A stretch of DNA of 64,000 nucleotides, taken from the NCBI GenBank assembly GCA_963971535.1, contig OZ020585.1:152646103-152710102 (forward strand), given 5' to 3'. Below, in pieces: positions 46,730-58,400 of this stretch (within the stretch, counting starts at the first letter, position 1; the number at the start of each line of letters is the position of its first letter). Under the pieces are notes generated by a model. It saw only the letters and a list, made by a program, of their open reading frames with translations. It was not told the DNA's origin and searched no databases. Source of the stretch: Notolepis coatsorum (Eukaryota; Chordata; Actinopteri; Aulopiformes; Paralepididae). The position numbers were made by a program, and so were the translations under genes.

Positions 46730-48051
46730 TGTGGTAATATTGCCTTTGAATTTCATAATTAATATGTGTGAATAAATTAGAGAACCATAATGCAAAAAGC
46801 CAGGGGTACCCTTTCAACAGTAAAGGGTGTTTTAAGTGATACTGGTGTTACAGAAATAGTCAATAAACCCCCACTAACAAATGTACTCAGTACTCAGAAC
46901 AAAGAGACAAAGGTCACACCTACTGTGACCAGATTACCGCAGAGGACAGCTGGTCTAACCAGAGACCTCATACTGGCTCTGACATTATAAGACAGGACAA
47001 TCTATTAATCAACTGTTTAGTATCAAAAGGTCTCATATGATGTCTGGTATCAGTCTAAGAAAGCACTGACTGTACTTGGATGATATTAGACATCTATAGC
47101 CATATAGAAGGAATGTTAAAGTTATATATTATTCATTTAAGAGGAGATTTGACCACACCAAGGAGGGGGGCCAAGACCCCCCCTTCTGTTCACTGAGGGA
47201 AGACGACACCAACCCCCACCCACGAACCTGTTGGGGACCTGTTGGGACAGACCCATCAGGAAGACAATGACGGGGGCCACTAGCGGCCCCCTCTGGGTAT
47301 TGAGTCAAGATCCACACAGGAGATCAAGGGGGGGGGGCAGCCGGCCTCCCCCCAGAGAAACCCAGAGGGAGGGGCTGCCAGCGCCCACCGGACACCGCTC
47401 ACAGAAGGCGCCCACAGGAGAGGCATGATTGGATCAACTGTAATAGTGAACTGGATTCTATTTTGGCTAGAAATGATAGGATATAAGGGCCCACAAAGTG
47501 TAATTCTGGAGCTCTCAGGCCGGACACAACACAGGGGGTCTGGGGGCTCCACCGACTCCTCCCGACCAGAGAAACTACTGCTTTTTGATGTAAGTAAGCT
47601 GGATGGAACCCGTATTGTTTGGTTAGACTAGAATGTAACTTAGCTTAGAAACCAGGCTTACTTATATGCAAAAAAGGGCTTACAGCATGGTCAATGTATG
47701 TTCAGATTATGTTACCGACTGTTTTATGTACATTATTGAGGTTGGAGATGCAAACCTGATTGTGATATTTCTGTACAACAGACAGCTCTGTTAATGTTCT
47801 CTGATCATCTTTTGTATGTAAAAGTCAACCTTTTATTCACCCTTGGCCCTGACTCAAATAAATCAGTTGAGTTGAAATACAGTTCTGGTTTGTCTGGCGT
47901 GCACGTTTTATTCCTCATCTGCTAAGTCAGAAGAGGAGACCAACGATTCTACAAGTATGAATCTTTCCTCCTCCTTCCAGATAGTCAATCTCATTGTGTT
48001 GTACTACAATAACCTCAAATTATTGTAGAAAGTCTGTGGGAATTTACCACA
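46730..48051 (+). repeat. 3' LTR of the 13.7-kb element
   Basis: 1322 bp, nearly identical to 34341-35663. Followed by GTAG, the right target copy. Confidence 0.9.
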
Positions 48052-48385
48052 GTAGAATTGAGCAAAAATACTATACTGATAGAATTGTACTCTGGTAAAA
48101 GTCCTGCATTTAAAGTTCTCCTCAAATAAAAGTAGTAGCCTATAGGCCTACTTTATAATAACATTTTATGGTTGCCCTAATCATGGCTTTGGTTGCCTCT
48201 GGTAAAAAGTATAATTGATTAATATTATGATTATACGTTTGTAAAGCCTTTACATTAACAGTACTATACTAACGGAGTTATCAATACATAAAAAAAGCAC
48301 TTTGATTTCTAATGATATAATTTCAGCTTTAGATAAGAGGAAACACTGATGCTCTCTTTATATATCTGTCAAAAGCCTTTGATCA
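48052..48385. other. Right flank, continuation of a common fish MITE
   Basis: GTAGAATTGAGCAAAAATAC and TAAAAGTCCTGCATT look like the continuation of the repeat at 34320-34340, so the LTR element landed inside it. No gene seen. Confidence 0.45.
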
Positions 48386-49825
48386 TTGATTGATTGAAAA
48401 CGTTATTAACAGATTGCAGAATGGGTACAATACAGTACAGCTCAATACACACAATTGTTAAGGGAATGCAGACCAGAGAAAGACTTTCGTCTTGTTTACA
48501 TCAGGGTCCCCCATTTTCAATTCATCATAACATATATGACATACATGACATACAGTTAGACAGTACTGCTACATCTATACATTTATGACATACCAGATTT
48601 ACAAATACAGTACTGTTTTTGATACAAGAAGAGTCTAAAAAAGAGAGTACATTGAAGGTGGTGGGGTGGGGGGGGGGGTGGTAACTGAACCTTGGATTAT
48701 CGACTAAACCTAACTTGGTCCCAAGAAGAGGGTCTTGTGTATTATTGGGTTTAATAGGGCATTTATTGTACATTGGAGGGGGTTGCGTACATTTACAGGG
48801 GCCAGTTTCGAATTGCAGTCTCCTGTAGGTGTTCTTTGAGAGTGTTTTTGAAAGTGGGTAGTGATTCACATCCCTTTACAGCTTTGGGTAGGGCGTTCCA
48901 CATTGATGTGGCATAATTGCGAAACGTGTTTAGTCCCTTGTTTGAGCCGAATCTGGGTTTAACATGATTTGTGGAGCTCCCTCTGGTGTTGTGATCGTGG
49001 TATTCACTGACCTTTGGGAAGTATTTTGACATGTACATGGGTACCTTGGTTTTGGTACCTTGGTACCTGAATTTGGAGGGGATATTGTCATGACCAGTGG
49101 CCTTGTTAGGTTGGAGGGCGCTCAGTTTTTTGAGTACCTCAGCTGTTGTTACCATTTCTAGTTTGAAATCATCTTTGCGGACCCCTAGGTTTTTGTAGTA
49201 GGCTATGATGTGTTCTACCCCAAAATGCCCTGAGTGGGAGGGTAGTTTGTTTACCAGTGTTGTGGCTATGTTTGTGAAGAAAATGTTTAAGTAATTGGCT
49301 ACATCCAGCTTGTCTGTGATGAGTGTGTTGTCTGTCTTTATGTTTATGTTTGAAAATCTGGTTTTGAGTTTTTTACTGCAGCCTAGTTGATTATTGAGTA
49401 ATTTCCAAAGTTCACATGGTTTGTTTTTGTTTTCCTCGGTTTTGTCATTGATGAAATTCTTTTTTGCAGTTTTGATCATGGAGTTTACGTCATTTCTTAC
49501 CCTGGCGGTTCTTAGGGGGGCCATGTCGTTTAGTATAGTTGAGTTGATTCACATACACGTGTGGGTTGGGTGATCAGCTGGCTGAGGCCGTGCAGATCAC
49601 AAAACCTATTGAAGGATTTGAAGACGGGTACATCTTTTGTTTCCTTTTCCGTGTTCCAATCCCCAATACGAATATTTTCTGCATCCTCAGCTCCAGCTAA
49701 GCACACATCCAGCATATCATAAAAGCCATTTTGATCTGGTGGTCTGTAAATTGTGCCGACTAGAACAGATTTATACCCTTTCAAATAAAATTTCCACCCA
49801 TACAGTTTCAATAGCTTCATGATCT
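48386..49825 (-). mobile_element. LINE with endonuclease and large internal deletion, minus strand
   Basis: 49820-49530: endonuclease part (SVLVGTIYRPPDQNGFYDML, GDWNTE). 49524-48793: a continuous 243-residue frame that starts in the linker/reverse-transcriptase N terminus (TGHDNIPSKF) and jumps directly to the C-terminal end (HNTRGSSTNHVKPRFGSNKG, YATSMWNALPKAVK). The reverse-transcriptase core is therefore deleted in frame. The 3' tail ends in CAATCAATGATC near 48386. Confidence 0.75.
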
Positions 49826-49874
49826 AGGTCAGTACGGTCATGCACGATCTAACGTTAACGAATATGTATAACGT

Positions 49875-50368
49875 TGTTACGACCAGAGGGGAAAGTAGAA
49901 CCCAATATGTGGAAAGACCGGAAAGCACCTCCGAGCCTACAGAATGATAGAACCACCAAGGGAGAGCAACGACGAGGGCAGGAAACAGGTAACAGGAGGA
50001 AATGACGCCACGATGAGGAGAGAGAGAAACACACATATATACCCACACTAATTAACATTGGCAACACCTGGCCAGGCCAGTCTAACAGCAAAACAATTAA
50101 CACCAACTAAACACAAAAGCAATAACAACAACCAAAGCAATCTCACAACAACAACCAGATAGGAGGACGACATTTAAACAAAGGAAGGAAAAGCCCAGGA
50201 TAACAAACAAGTGGAAATTAACTCAATTACATTTAACCAGACCAGGCCAGATGGCGCCATGGAAGGAGGTAGGGAGTGTCCAGTGTTATTGTTAAGACCA
50301 TTGAAAGGAGGTAGAGAGTGTCCAGTGTTATTGTTCTCTTTAGCCCCACAGGACCTGGGATCGTTACA
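49875..50368 (-). repeat. Solo LTR, Gypsy-like, minus strand
   Basis: Minus-strand ends TGTAACGATCC...GGTCGTAACA, with GGGTATATATGTG as a TATA-like box. A 6-bp TAACGT lies on both sides (49869-49874 and 50369-50374), supporting a real insertion later reduced to one LTR. Confidence 0.75.
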
Positions 50369-50494
50369 TAACGTTATGAATAAATACATAAATACATGCA
50401 TACAGATCTATACCAGGGTAATGTTATGATGTGCATTTCATTTAGACATGATATTTTATGTGAAGTAATAGCCTAATATGGAAATAGCCTGTGT

Positions 50495-51720
50495 GGTCTG
50501 TCCCAAATGCGTGAATATTAAAGGCAACCAACTTGTGTTCGGCTTTTCTCTGATTGGCCGCGCCCCCCCCCCGCCCCCACGCGCAGGCAAGCGCAGTCGT
50601 CCCACGTCCCAAATGAAATCCAAGGAGCGCGCGCGAGCGGCAGCGCGGGCAACCAACTTGTGGCTGCTGTTCCAACGCACTTGTGTTGGGCTGCGGTAGC
50701 AGTGGAGCGCTATGAAATGCGCTGAACTAGAAAGCGTAACGTTATTATGTTTCGCGTTTTTAACAACCAACTACCAGATTCACTTGTGTATAAACAAAGC
50801 CCATACAGTTATGAAATGCGCTGAACTAGAAAGCGTAACGTTATTATGTTTCGCGTTCCATTGATTAACGCCATTACCTGCTGTGCTGTAGGAAGCAGAG
50901 GTACAGTAAGTTACAGTAGGTGTAGGTTACATGTTTAATCAAAGCCCATACAATTTTTTAGATGAATGATTGTGGATATAATATAGAAAACACATCATTA
51001 TGATATTGTCAGAGGGAGAGGCATGACTTCGCGACAGCCATATTAGACACTCACTGTACATCAGTGTGGAACTGTAACGTTATATGTTATTTTGCCCGTG
51101 GAGGCTGCTGAGCCTGAAGCGCCAGCGGGGCGACGCGGTGGTTTATCCCCGGCTTTCGTGCGCCGCCGCCGGCTTGATACAGCTTCAGCAGCAGCAGCGG
51201 CGGTGCTCTGTTGTAGGAAGCCCTTCAATGACAGCGGCGCGCTCTCATATTTTGCGAATGCATAAACTATATCTTAAATTATGGCTATGTGTCTAATATG
51301 GCTGTCGCTTATCAATGACTTTGCGACAGCCATATTATACACATCGCCATAATTTAAGATATAGTTTATGCATTCGCAAATATGAGAGCTCTGTCATTGA
51401 AGTGGGTGGTGGCAGCATTACTAACAGCAGCGATTTTTATTGTTTTGTCATGACCAAACATAATCCCAACATAGATATGAGGTGTACTGTATGTCAAATG
51501 TCGGTCATGTGGTGGAAGAGTTTAGTACAGTCACACAACAGAACACCGCTGTAGTACAGTCACACAACAGAACACCGCTGGTTCGACCAGCGCTTCTGCC
51601 GCGCCGCAAGGGCGTGTGCTAGTGGATTGATTGATTGGCCGTGTGGCCAATCAGAGAAACGCTGAACGAAAAGCTGAACACAAGTTGGTTGCCTTTAATA
51701 TTCACGCGTCCCAAATAGTG
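50495..51720. repeat. Palindromic locus with nested inverted and direct repeats
   Basis: Outer inverted pair: 50502-50562 (CAACCAACTTGTGTTCGGCT) against 51645-51716 (AGCTGAACACAAGTTGGTTG). Inner inverted pair: 51223-51308 against 51323-51402, arms of about 80-86 bp with few mismatches and a 14-bp spacer. Direct pair: GAAATGCGCTGAACTAGAAA at about 50714 and 50814. A 29-bp tandem (TAGTACAGTCACACAACAGA) lies at 51522-51580. No coding frame is recognised. Confidence 0.85.
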
Positions 51721-51752
51721 TTGTCTAAACGCACGTTACCCAACAGATATCC

Positions 51753-52720
51753 TAGTTCAGTGGTCGGCAATAGGCGGCCTGCAGGCCGAAATAGGTCTTC
51801 CAGGCGCCAGCAATAATATCTGCCCATCAGATTATTTTGAGAATATGATTTGTGATGAAGATTCGCTTTATTGTATCGGAATCGGGAGACTTCGGTAAAG
51901 TTAGAAAGATATTCACAGATTCTAATTTCCGCTGTCAATAATTCTTAAGCGAAATGTTTTTAAAACACAAATGACACCTCTTTCCTATCGTAGTAAGGTA
52001 GACAATGAGCTACAACCTTATTTTCACTTAAACAAGGCGAGCCGGCCTCGGAGCTGCAGGGCCGCGGGAACTCAGTCATCGTTGGGGGTGCTGAGATAAG
52101 TGATATTAATAATAACGTCATAGGCGGCGCCAGCGGGTTGCGCTGAAGGGGAGGCAATGACCGCGCAGCGTGCAAATTTTTTCCTCTTTTAATATATAGT
52201 GCAAATTAAGTGTTCAAATGAAGGCATCCAATTACCTCCTTAATGCAGCAAAATGCAACGTTTCGTCTTGGCATCAATAATCTTTTCTGCCCGGTGCAGC
52301 CCGGTAGCGTAAAGATTTTTCCTAACCCACTTTCAGTTCCGCGTTCGGGATCCCTTTGATTATATGCCTAAAACACCGGTCTGTATAGCAGGGAACACTG
52401 CATTATCGAGACAGCGCCCCTATGAGGATCTTTTCCGAATTCTAAGAGTAGGGTAAATCTGCAGTGCCGCTCAATGACATTGAGTAGGATACGGTATTAC
52501 AATGGAATAAAAGCCAAGCCTTGCAGTTACAACTCCCTGCCAGGTGGGGGTGCTGCAGACCCCGCAGCACCCCCCCTTGCTGCGTCCCTGCGGAGCTGTA
52601 CATTTAATAATATTGATCTATATGTGCAGTCGGCCTTGAGGCAAGTGCGCAGCCAGGGAAAAACATTAAATATCTTCACTCTTATAGAGTGTAGTGTCAC
52701 CAAACTCACTTAACAGATCA
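51753..52720. repeat. hAT-like end and GC-rich repeat fragments
   Basis: CAGTGGTCGGCAATAGGCGG near 51759 resembles hAT ends; no partner end was found. Near 52090-52150 and 52540-52600 are GGGGGTGCTGAGATAAG and GGTGGGGGTGCTGCAGACCC pieces that I recognise as common in fish repeats. No gene. Confidence 0.4.
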
Positions 52721-53066
52721 ATTTGATCCTACTGGTTATACTACAACACTTAGATTATAAAAAATAAAATAAAATAAAAAATATATATTATGCTTTTTCA
52801 TAATTTGGGGTATTTTTTATAGAAATAGTATAAAATAGTTCACTCTTGTACACTGTAGTACCATAAAATTCAGTTCAAAAAAATCATTGCAAAATCATCA
52901 GAGTAGAAAAAATCTGCAGAAAATATTGCATATGTACCATTATTGCATTATTGCACATGTCCCAACATCTGTCATATTGCACATACAAGTATATGTTATA
53001 GTGAGGTAGGTGTAGATGTGGTGGCAATAGGGGGGGGGGGTGATTGTTCAGTTCAGTGATGGCTCT
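52721..53066. other. AT-rich spacer
   Basis: A/T-rich sequence with a G run near 53031-53040; nothing recognised. Confidence 0.5.
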
Positions 53067-53390
53067 TGTGGGATATTGTGGATATCCTGAAGAACGTACT
53101 CAGTCAACCGAGATCCAGTTAATAAGGTTTATTAGCCAGACAGGTAGAAATATACACATGGTAGTTTATAGAGAATGGCTGAGGCTTCCGCCCAGGTGAT
53201 CAGCTGAAATCTCTCAGGTAGTGAAGGCTGAATCTTTGTGAGGAGGGGGATTATATAGTGTGAAGGGGGAGGGGGGGCCCCACATTTGATAGGTCAACTG
53301 GGTGGGGGGGGGGACACAGGATAGGGAACAAAGGAAAAGGGAGAGGGGTGTCTTTACATGAAAGTTGGGGACTCAATATATTATTCCACA
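53067..53390 (-). repeat. Short solo LTR, minus strand
   Basis: Minus-strand ends TGTGGAATAATA...TATCCCACA, with CACTATATAATCC as TATA-like and GGCTAATAAACC as polyadenylation-like signals in the expected order. No clear target duplication. Confidence 0.5.
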
Positions 53391-54090
53391 GTTAGACCCT
53401 TCTTTTTCTTTATAATGTGGGTGAGATCAATATATATAATATACCAGGATTATTTGGAACAAGTAAAATAATGAAAAGTTAATAGACATGGTAAAAGAAT
53501 GCAGATCGCTGTAATCCATAGGTTATCAGATAATGAATGAATAGAAAATAATGAAAATAATGAAAATTGGCCAATGTAATCTATTGGTTTACCGGATTAA
53601 TCAATGAAAGTCAATTCAAATCCTTAATCTGGTGGTTGAAATAACATCTTAAAATAGAAATATTTACATACGTGATTCATGACTTGCTTGACTAGATTAA
53701 ATTATGTGTGTTATTTTGATATCAGAGATGTGGGAATATCACCCTTTTCTTTTATTAATAATAATCTGATTTAACCCCTCAAATATCTATATCAATGAGT
53801 GGTCCTCAACTCTTATATCAAACAAACAACATAATCATTAGCGCATATCTTGGCTTGGTACTTATCTCCAGTCATTCACGTTGTGAATCAGACATTAAGT
53901 GTTAGCTATGTGTCTTCATGATAATATCAATGGGAGCTAAGATCGGGATGGGATGGGATGGGATGGGAGCGGTAGTACGCATACGTCTGTCTCAAAGAGT
54001 CCTGCATGTATAACACATGCGCATGTTGGTGAATTTATGACTGTGTGCCATTATTACTATCAATGTAATAATTGTGGAATATTACTATAA
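53391..54090. other. Spacer with a (GGGAT)n microsatellite
   Basis: AT-rich DNA; (GGGAT)n at about 53946-53967. No exon seen. Confidence 0.5.
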
Positions 54091-54174
54091 TGAGCTGTAT
54101 GTGCATGAACCAAGCATCCTTTGTGAAGCACTTTGGTTGACAAGTGTCATGTTTAAATGTGCTATATAAATAAA

Positions 54175-54232
<58 letters not shown>
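54091..54232 (+). mobile_element. L2-type SINE/LINE tail with (GATT)n
   Basis: TTTGTGAAGCACTTTGG and GTGCTATATAAATAAATTTG followed by about 13 GATT units are the typical 3' tail shared by fish L2 LINEs and their SINEs. The 5' part is not recognised. Confidence 0.65.
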
Positions 54233-54384
54233 CAACCCAACACCTATTATTACGCATAATTCAGCTTCATATCGATCATATTGTTTCAGGCCCATGAACA
54301 GAAGATATAAACACAGTGTTCACAGTGATACTCAGGGTCACAGCTTTCTTGATGGTATATAATACTTCTTTGTGGCATCGACCT

Positions 54385-55440
54385 TAGATTAGATTAGATT
54401 AAAATGTATTGTCATTATACAGCACAAGTACAGTACAATGAAAATAAATTTGGCATCATCCAACCAGAGTGAAAATTACAACAACAATATACAATGTACA
54501 GGTGGTTAAACTGGGTACAAAATATACAAATTAGTACTACTGAGTATAGTGCTAATCAGATGTATGTACAGAGTTGTAGTATAATAAATAAAGACAGTAT
54601 GACTACTACTGGCCAGCAGCGTACTAGTAAGAGTAGAATATGTACAGATATAGATACAGTATAGTAAAGGACTAATTGCAGGTAAGTACAGACAGGTGAG
54701 GATACGTATATGCGGTGAGAATAAATATATATTCTCTCTCTATATATATATATACAGCCTTATTGTACATGCTATCATACAGAGCTATGGGTTACAAGTA
54801 GGGCTGACTATTAGTCGAATGCAAAAAAAAAAGATATTATAATAAAAAAATATATATATTATTATTATTATATATTTTTTTATCATTCTTTCCAAAAGAA
54901 AAGAGGCCTAGAAGCGTGGCTAACGCTAATGGCACGCATACCAGAGGCTAACTGCCTAAGAAAACAGGCACAGAGGCACTGAAAGAGGATTTCACCCATC
55001 TAATGAACACACTAGACTAGACAAATATCAAGATTTATCCATCAGTGGACCAATTGCATGCTTTTGCAGAGGACAAGAAGCCTTCCGTCGACTCCTTCAG
55101 ACATTAAACACCCCCACAGCCCAAATGGAATGATGATAAAAAATTCAATTAAAATTACACTTTTTTTTCCCATAGTCGACTAATAGTCGACTATCGGCTA
55201 ATTTTGGCGACTACAAGTCGACTATACAAATCCTTAGTCGGGGACAGCCCTAGTTACAAGTAAGTATATAGAGGGGTTATATGCAGGTATATTCAGACAA
55301 ATAATGGGTAGATATAAATTATATAAAAGATATAAATGTAAATATACGGTACAGATACAGCACTGTTGTACATGCTATCATACAGAGTATGGGTAGACAG
55401 TGAAAGCAGTAGGTTATATCCCTCCCTCAAGACACACACC
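54385..55440 (-). mobile_element. LINE 3' end, split by a hAT MITE
   Basis: 54405-54798 matches the tail at 22490-22800 (TGTCATTATACAGCACAAGT, AATCAGATGTATGTACAGAG). It resumes at 55253-55440 after the MITE. Noncoding here. Confidence 0.6.
54799..55252. mobile_element. 454-bp hAT MITE with perfect 8-bp TSD
   Basis: Ends TAGGGCTGACTATTAGTCG and, on the other strand, TAGGGCTGTCCCCGACTAAG. GTTACAAG duplicates at 54791-54798 and 55253-55260. The interior repeats TAGTCGACTA words. No coding capacity. Confidence 0.9.
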
Positions 55441-58400
55441 CACACACACACTCTTCTAAAGGGCTAATGCAGGACTCCTCAGGTACCCGACCTGGTGTTG
55501 GCCTGCAGTAGGCTGGCCCCCAAAGGATATTTCCCAAACTCCCCACTAACAATTCTGCTGGGAGTGGAGTTCATAAGGTGTCTGAAGAAAGCAGGTCCAT
55601 TCCCAAGCAAACCAGATGATTCCAGAGGGTTGTCAGAAGGGTTGTACAACGTAATGAGTCAGCTTTACGTGAATGAACAGGTGAAATCTTATCACGTACG
55701 CCAGAACCTTCACATTTAGTGCCACCGTCAAGAGGAACATCATGTTTGGACTGTGCTGAGTGCCGCCGAGCACGGAATGTAATACTGTTTTGTTCCTCTA
55801 ACTCTAAAATGAAACTTCCATTGTAAATGAACAAACCCTGCCGACCTTGCTCGGCAATCTGAAGAATATGTATGATTTGCAATTACGCTGCCAAAATCCC
55901 ATGGCCGAATGCCTCAAAAACGTGCATGAGCTCATAAATACATTCATGGGGTATTAAGAAAGTGTCATCAAGCAGACAATGACAAATGGTGGTTATTAAC
56001 AGCATAGAAGTCTCCCATATGCTGCTCTACAAGTTTCCCGGCTAACACTCATTCTCCTACGTCTTGGATGGGCTATGTAACAGATAGGCAGCTGGCATTG
56101 TGACACACTGTAGACTATAGGGTGTGTAAATCAATTGCCCACAAGGTAAGTTAAATCAACCCTTCACATGGCTTGTTTTAATGTGGGCTACAGCCACAGT
56201 CAAGTAGCTATTTACGTTCCATAGTATGTTTAATTATGCTAATACCATTTGTGTTGCTTTCCCCCCCCTGAGATATCTTTTTATCGGTTGACTTATAGTG
56301 GGTTGTATTAAAGCTTCATCTCTTATCCTATAGGAGAAGAAAAGAAAAGAAAGAGGGAGAGAATACAGCATGTTCAACGGCATGCCATACAGTAGGTCAT
56401 ATGTTAGCAAAATATGTTAAGGGTCCCACATAATTACCTTATAAACAACGCCGGACTGACAAAGAACAGGACTTTGCTCTTCCATCCATTCACTGTATCA
56501 GCGACTCTGCTCCTCCTCATAACTTCTGTGCTGCAGAGTATTGGTCTTGGGACGAAATATGATTGTGGCACTATATCCATTTATATTTCTTGACAGTGCC
56601 TACTGTAATATCTCCTGAATCAAATAAATGTCATCATTCATCATACAACCCAGAGTCTCCTCTCATTTCTGAGAGGTAGAAGCCAATTCGATCCACTTCT
56701 GTGCGATATCCATCCATCAGCATCACTCTCTGCGATACAAAACTTTAAAGGTCATATTTTCTGCTCCATAATCTACACTGTTCTTTATTATGCCTCTGCT
56801 AGATCTGAAATCTGTATTCCTTTGCTTTATCACTTCCAAGGAGGCTCGGTCCAATAATACATCCATCAGCGATAAAAGAGAAAACACGGATATACCACTC
56901 TTTCCACGACAGACTGATTGCTCTCGCGGTCGCTTTAATCCTCTGGTGCTTACAGATATAACAAAGTCACATATTTCCTATGGGCTCATATTGAGAGGAT
57001 ATATTCAGATGTCTCTGCAATATGTCAGATGGATGAAGTGTGTTAGAGGGAGGGAAATGAATGGTAGTTCGCCCCAATGTGACCACATTGGGTATTGTAT
57101 TGGGCCAGAATCTCTCTCAGCTTCAGAAAGACTGGTAGTGGGAGTATGTGTAGAGTAAGAATGAATGACATTTTGTCAGATGTGGAAGAGAAGCATAAAA
57201 GGCTTTTCACACTGTGAGGCGCACAGACAGGCACATCACAAAACGACATTCCCACGGGATACACCAGGGCGAGGACCTGTTTGTTTTCATCGTGTTACTG
57301 CCCTCCGAGATCCACCCTCCATCTCTCACCATCTTCTGCATGCAATCCTCCCCATGCCTTTTAGTGCACTTAAGAATTCAATGTGAGGGCCATTTGGGAC
57401 CTCTGTTGTCTGTGGGACCTCTGGTTCTGTGTAAGCCTGTCCAAATATTCCCTGAGCAAAGACCATATATACAGTGCTGCCGTCCTGTGGTTCTGTTATT
57501 AGGTTCTGTATGGTGACAGCTGAGGATGAGTCAGGAGAAACACCTGTGTTGTGGTTTTCACAATCTGGCCTGCGTTGTTGTTTTCTGGTGCAAGAGTCTG
57601 GCGAGTTTATTTGAAGTAGCTAACAAAGCGGTACGGTGAGTAATGTTGATGAAGCTGACAGATGTTCTGATTAGAGCATCCATTTGTGATCTAACCACAA
57701 TCACATAGAAGCTCTCTCTCTGCTATGTGTGTCCTACCCTCCACTCAGTGAGTTGACAGTTTGAGTAAAGTACCTACACACCAATCAATCACTATACTCC
57801 AATTTAGAGCAGGTGATTGTCTGAGATGATTTTTCAACGTAACATAAGACAATTCATAATAGAAAGTCATTAGTTTTCAATGACAACGCGTATTCATTTA
57901 ATTCCTTGTCAGTTTACAGATTGTTCATTGTTTTGTGGTAAGCAAATATCTAATTTAAATAGAGTTATTCATTTGAATAAGCAAAACGCATCTTGTTAAT
58001 GAGGGTTTCTCTGCAACAAAATCTGTTCATCTCTGTTTCAGTATGATGCTGGGAGAGCAAAACAGCAGAGTGCGGGCACTGTCCATGGTGCTGATCTGGA
58101 CAGTGGAGCGGCAACTGACAAGTCTAATTTCCCTCTCTCTCTTAGGGACATTCACTTATAGAAAAATAGAAAGACTGAAATGGATATACAGTATATCTTC
58201 AGAGGGTCTCCGTTTATTTAACTTGACTTAACAACACGGGTCTGATAATATCCATAATTGCAAAGGATCAACCGGACATTAGCTAGTCCGACAACGCCTG
58301 TCCATGCCGCTGGGTCTGTGTCCTTTTCTGTATATCTCAGTGAAATACGTTTCTTGCTAGTATTTTGTGATTCATTTCGAGAAGCAGCCTTTTGCATTTT

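Larger units (their letters stand above)
34341..48051 (+). mobile_element. 13.7-kb LTR element with no recognisable gag, pol or env
   Basis: Two LTRs (34341-35663 and 46730-48051, TGTGGTAA...TTACCACA) differ by about three substitutions and one G-run length. A 4-bp GTAG duplication flanks the unit (34337-34340 and 48052-48055). A primer-binding-like TGGTGCCGT follows the 5' LTR at 35668, and AGTGGGGAA precedes the 3' LTR. The 11-kb interior shows no retroviral protein on either strand. Both interior flanks are G-rich and C-poor; the middle carries repeats, LINE pieces and an antisense gene fragment. It appears to be a young non-autonomous LTR element; partner family unknown. Confidence 0.85.

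Noticed and set aside
34341-48051. Reading the two 1.3-kb repeats as a segmental duplication
   Set aside because: TG...CA termini with inverted ends, a 4-bp target duplication, a primer-binding-like site and a purine tract fit LTRs better.
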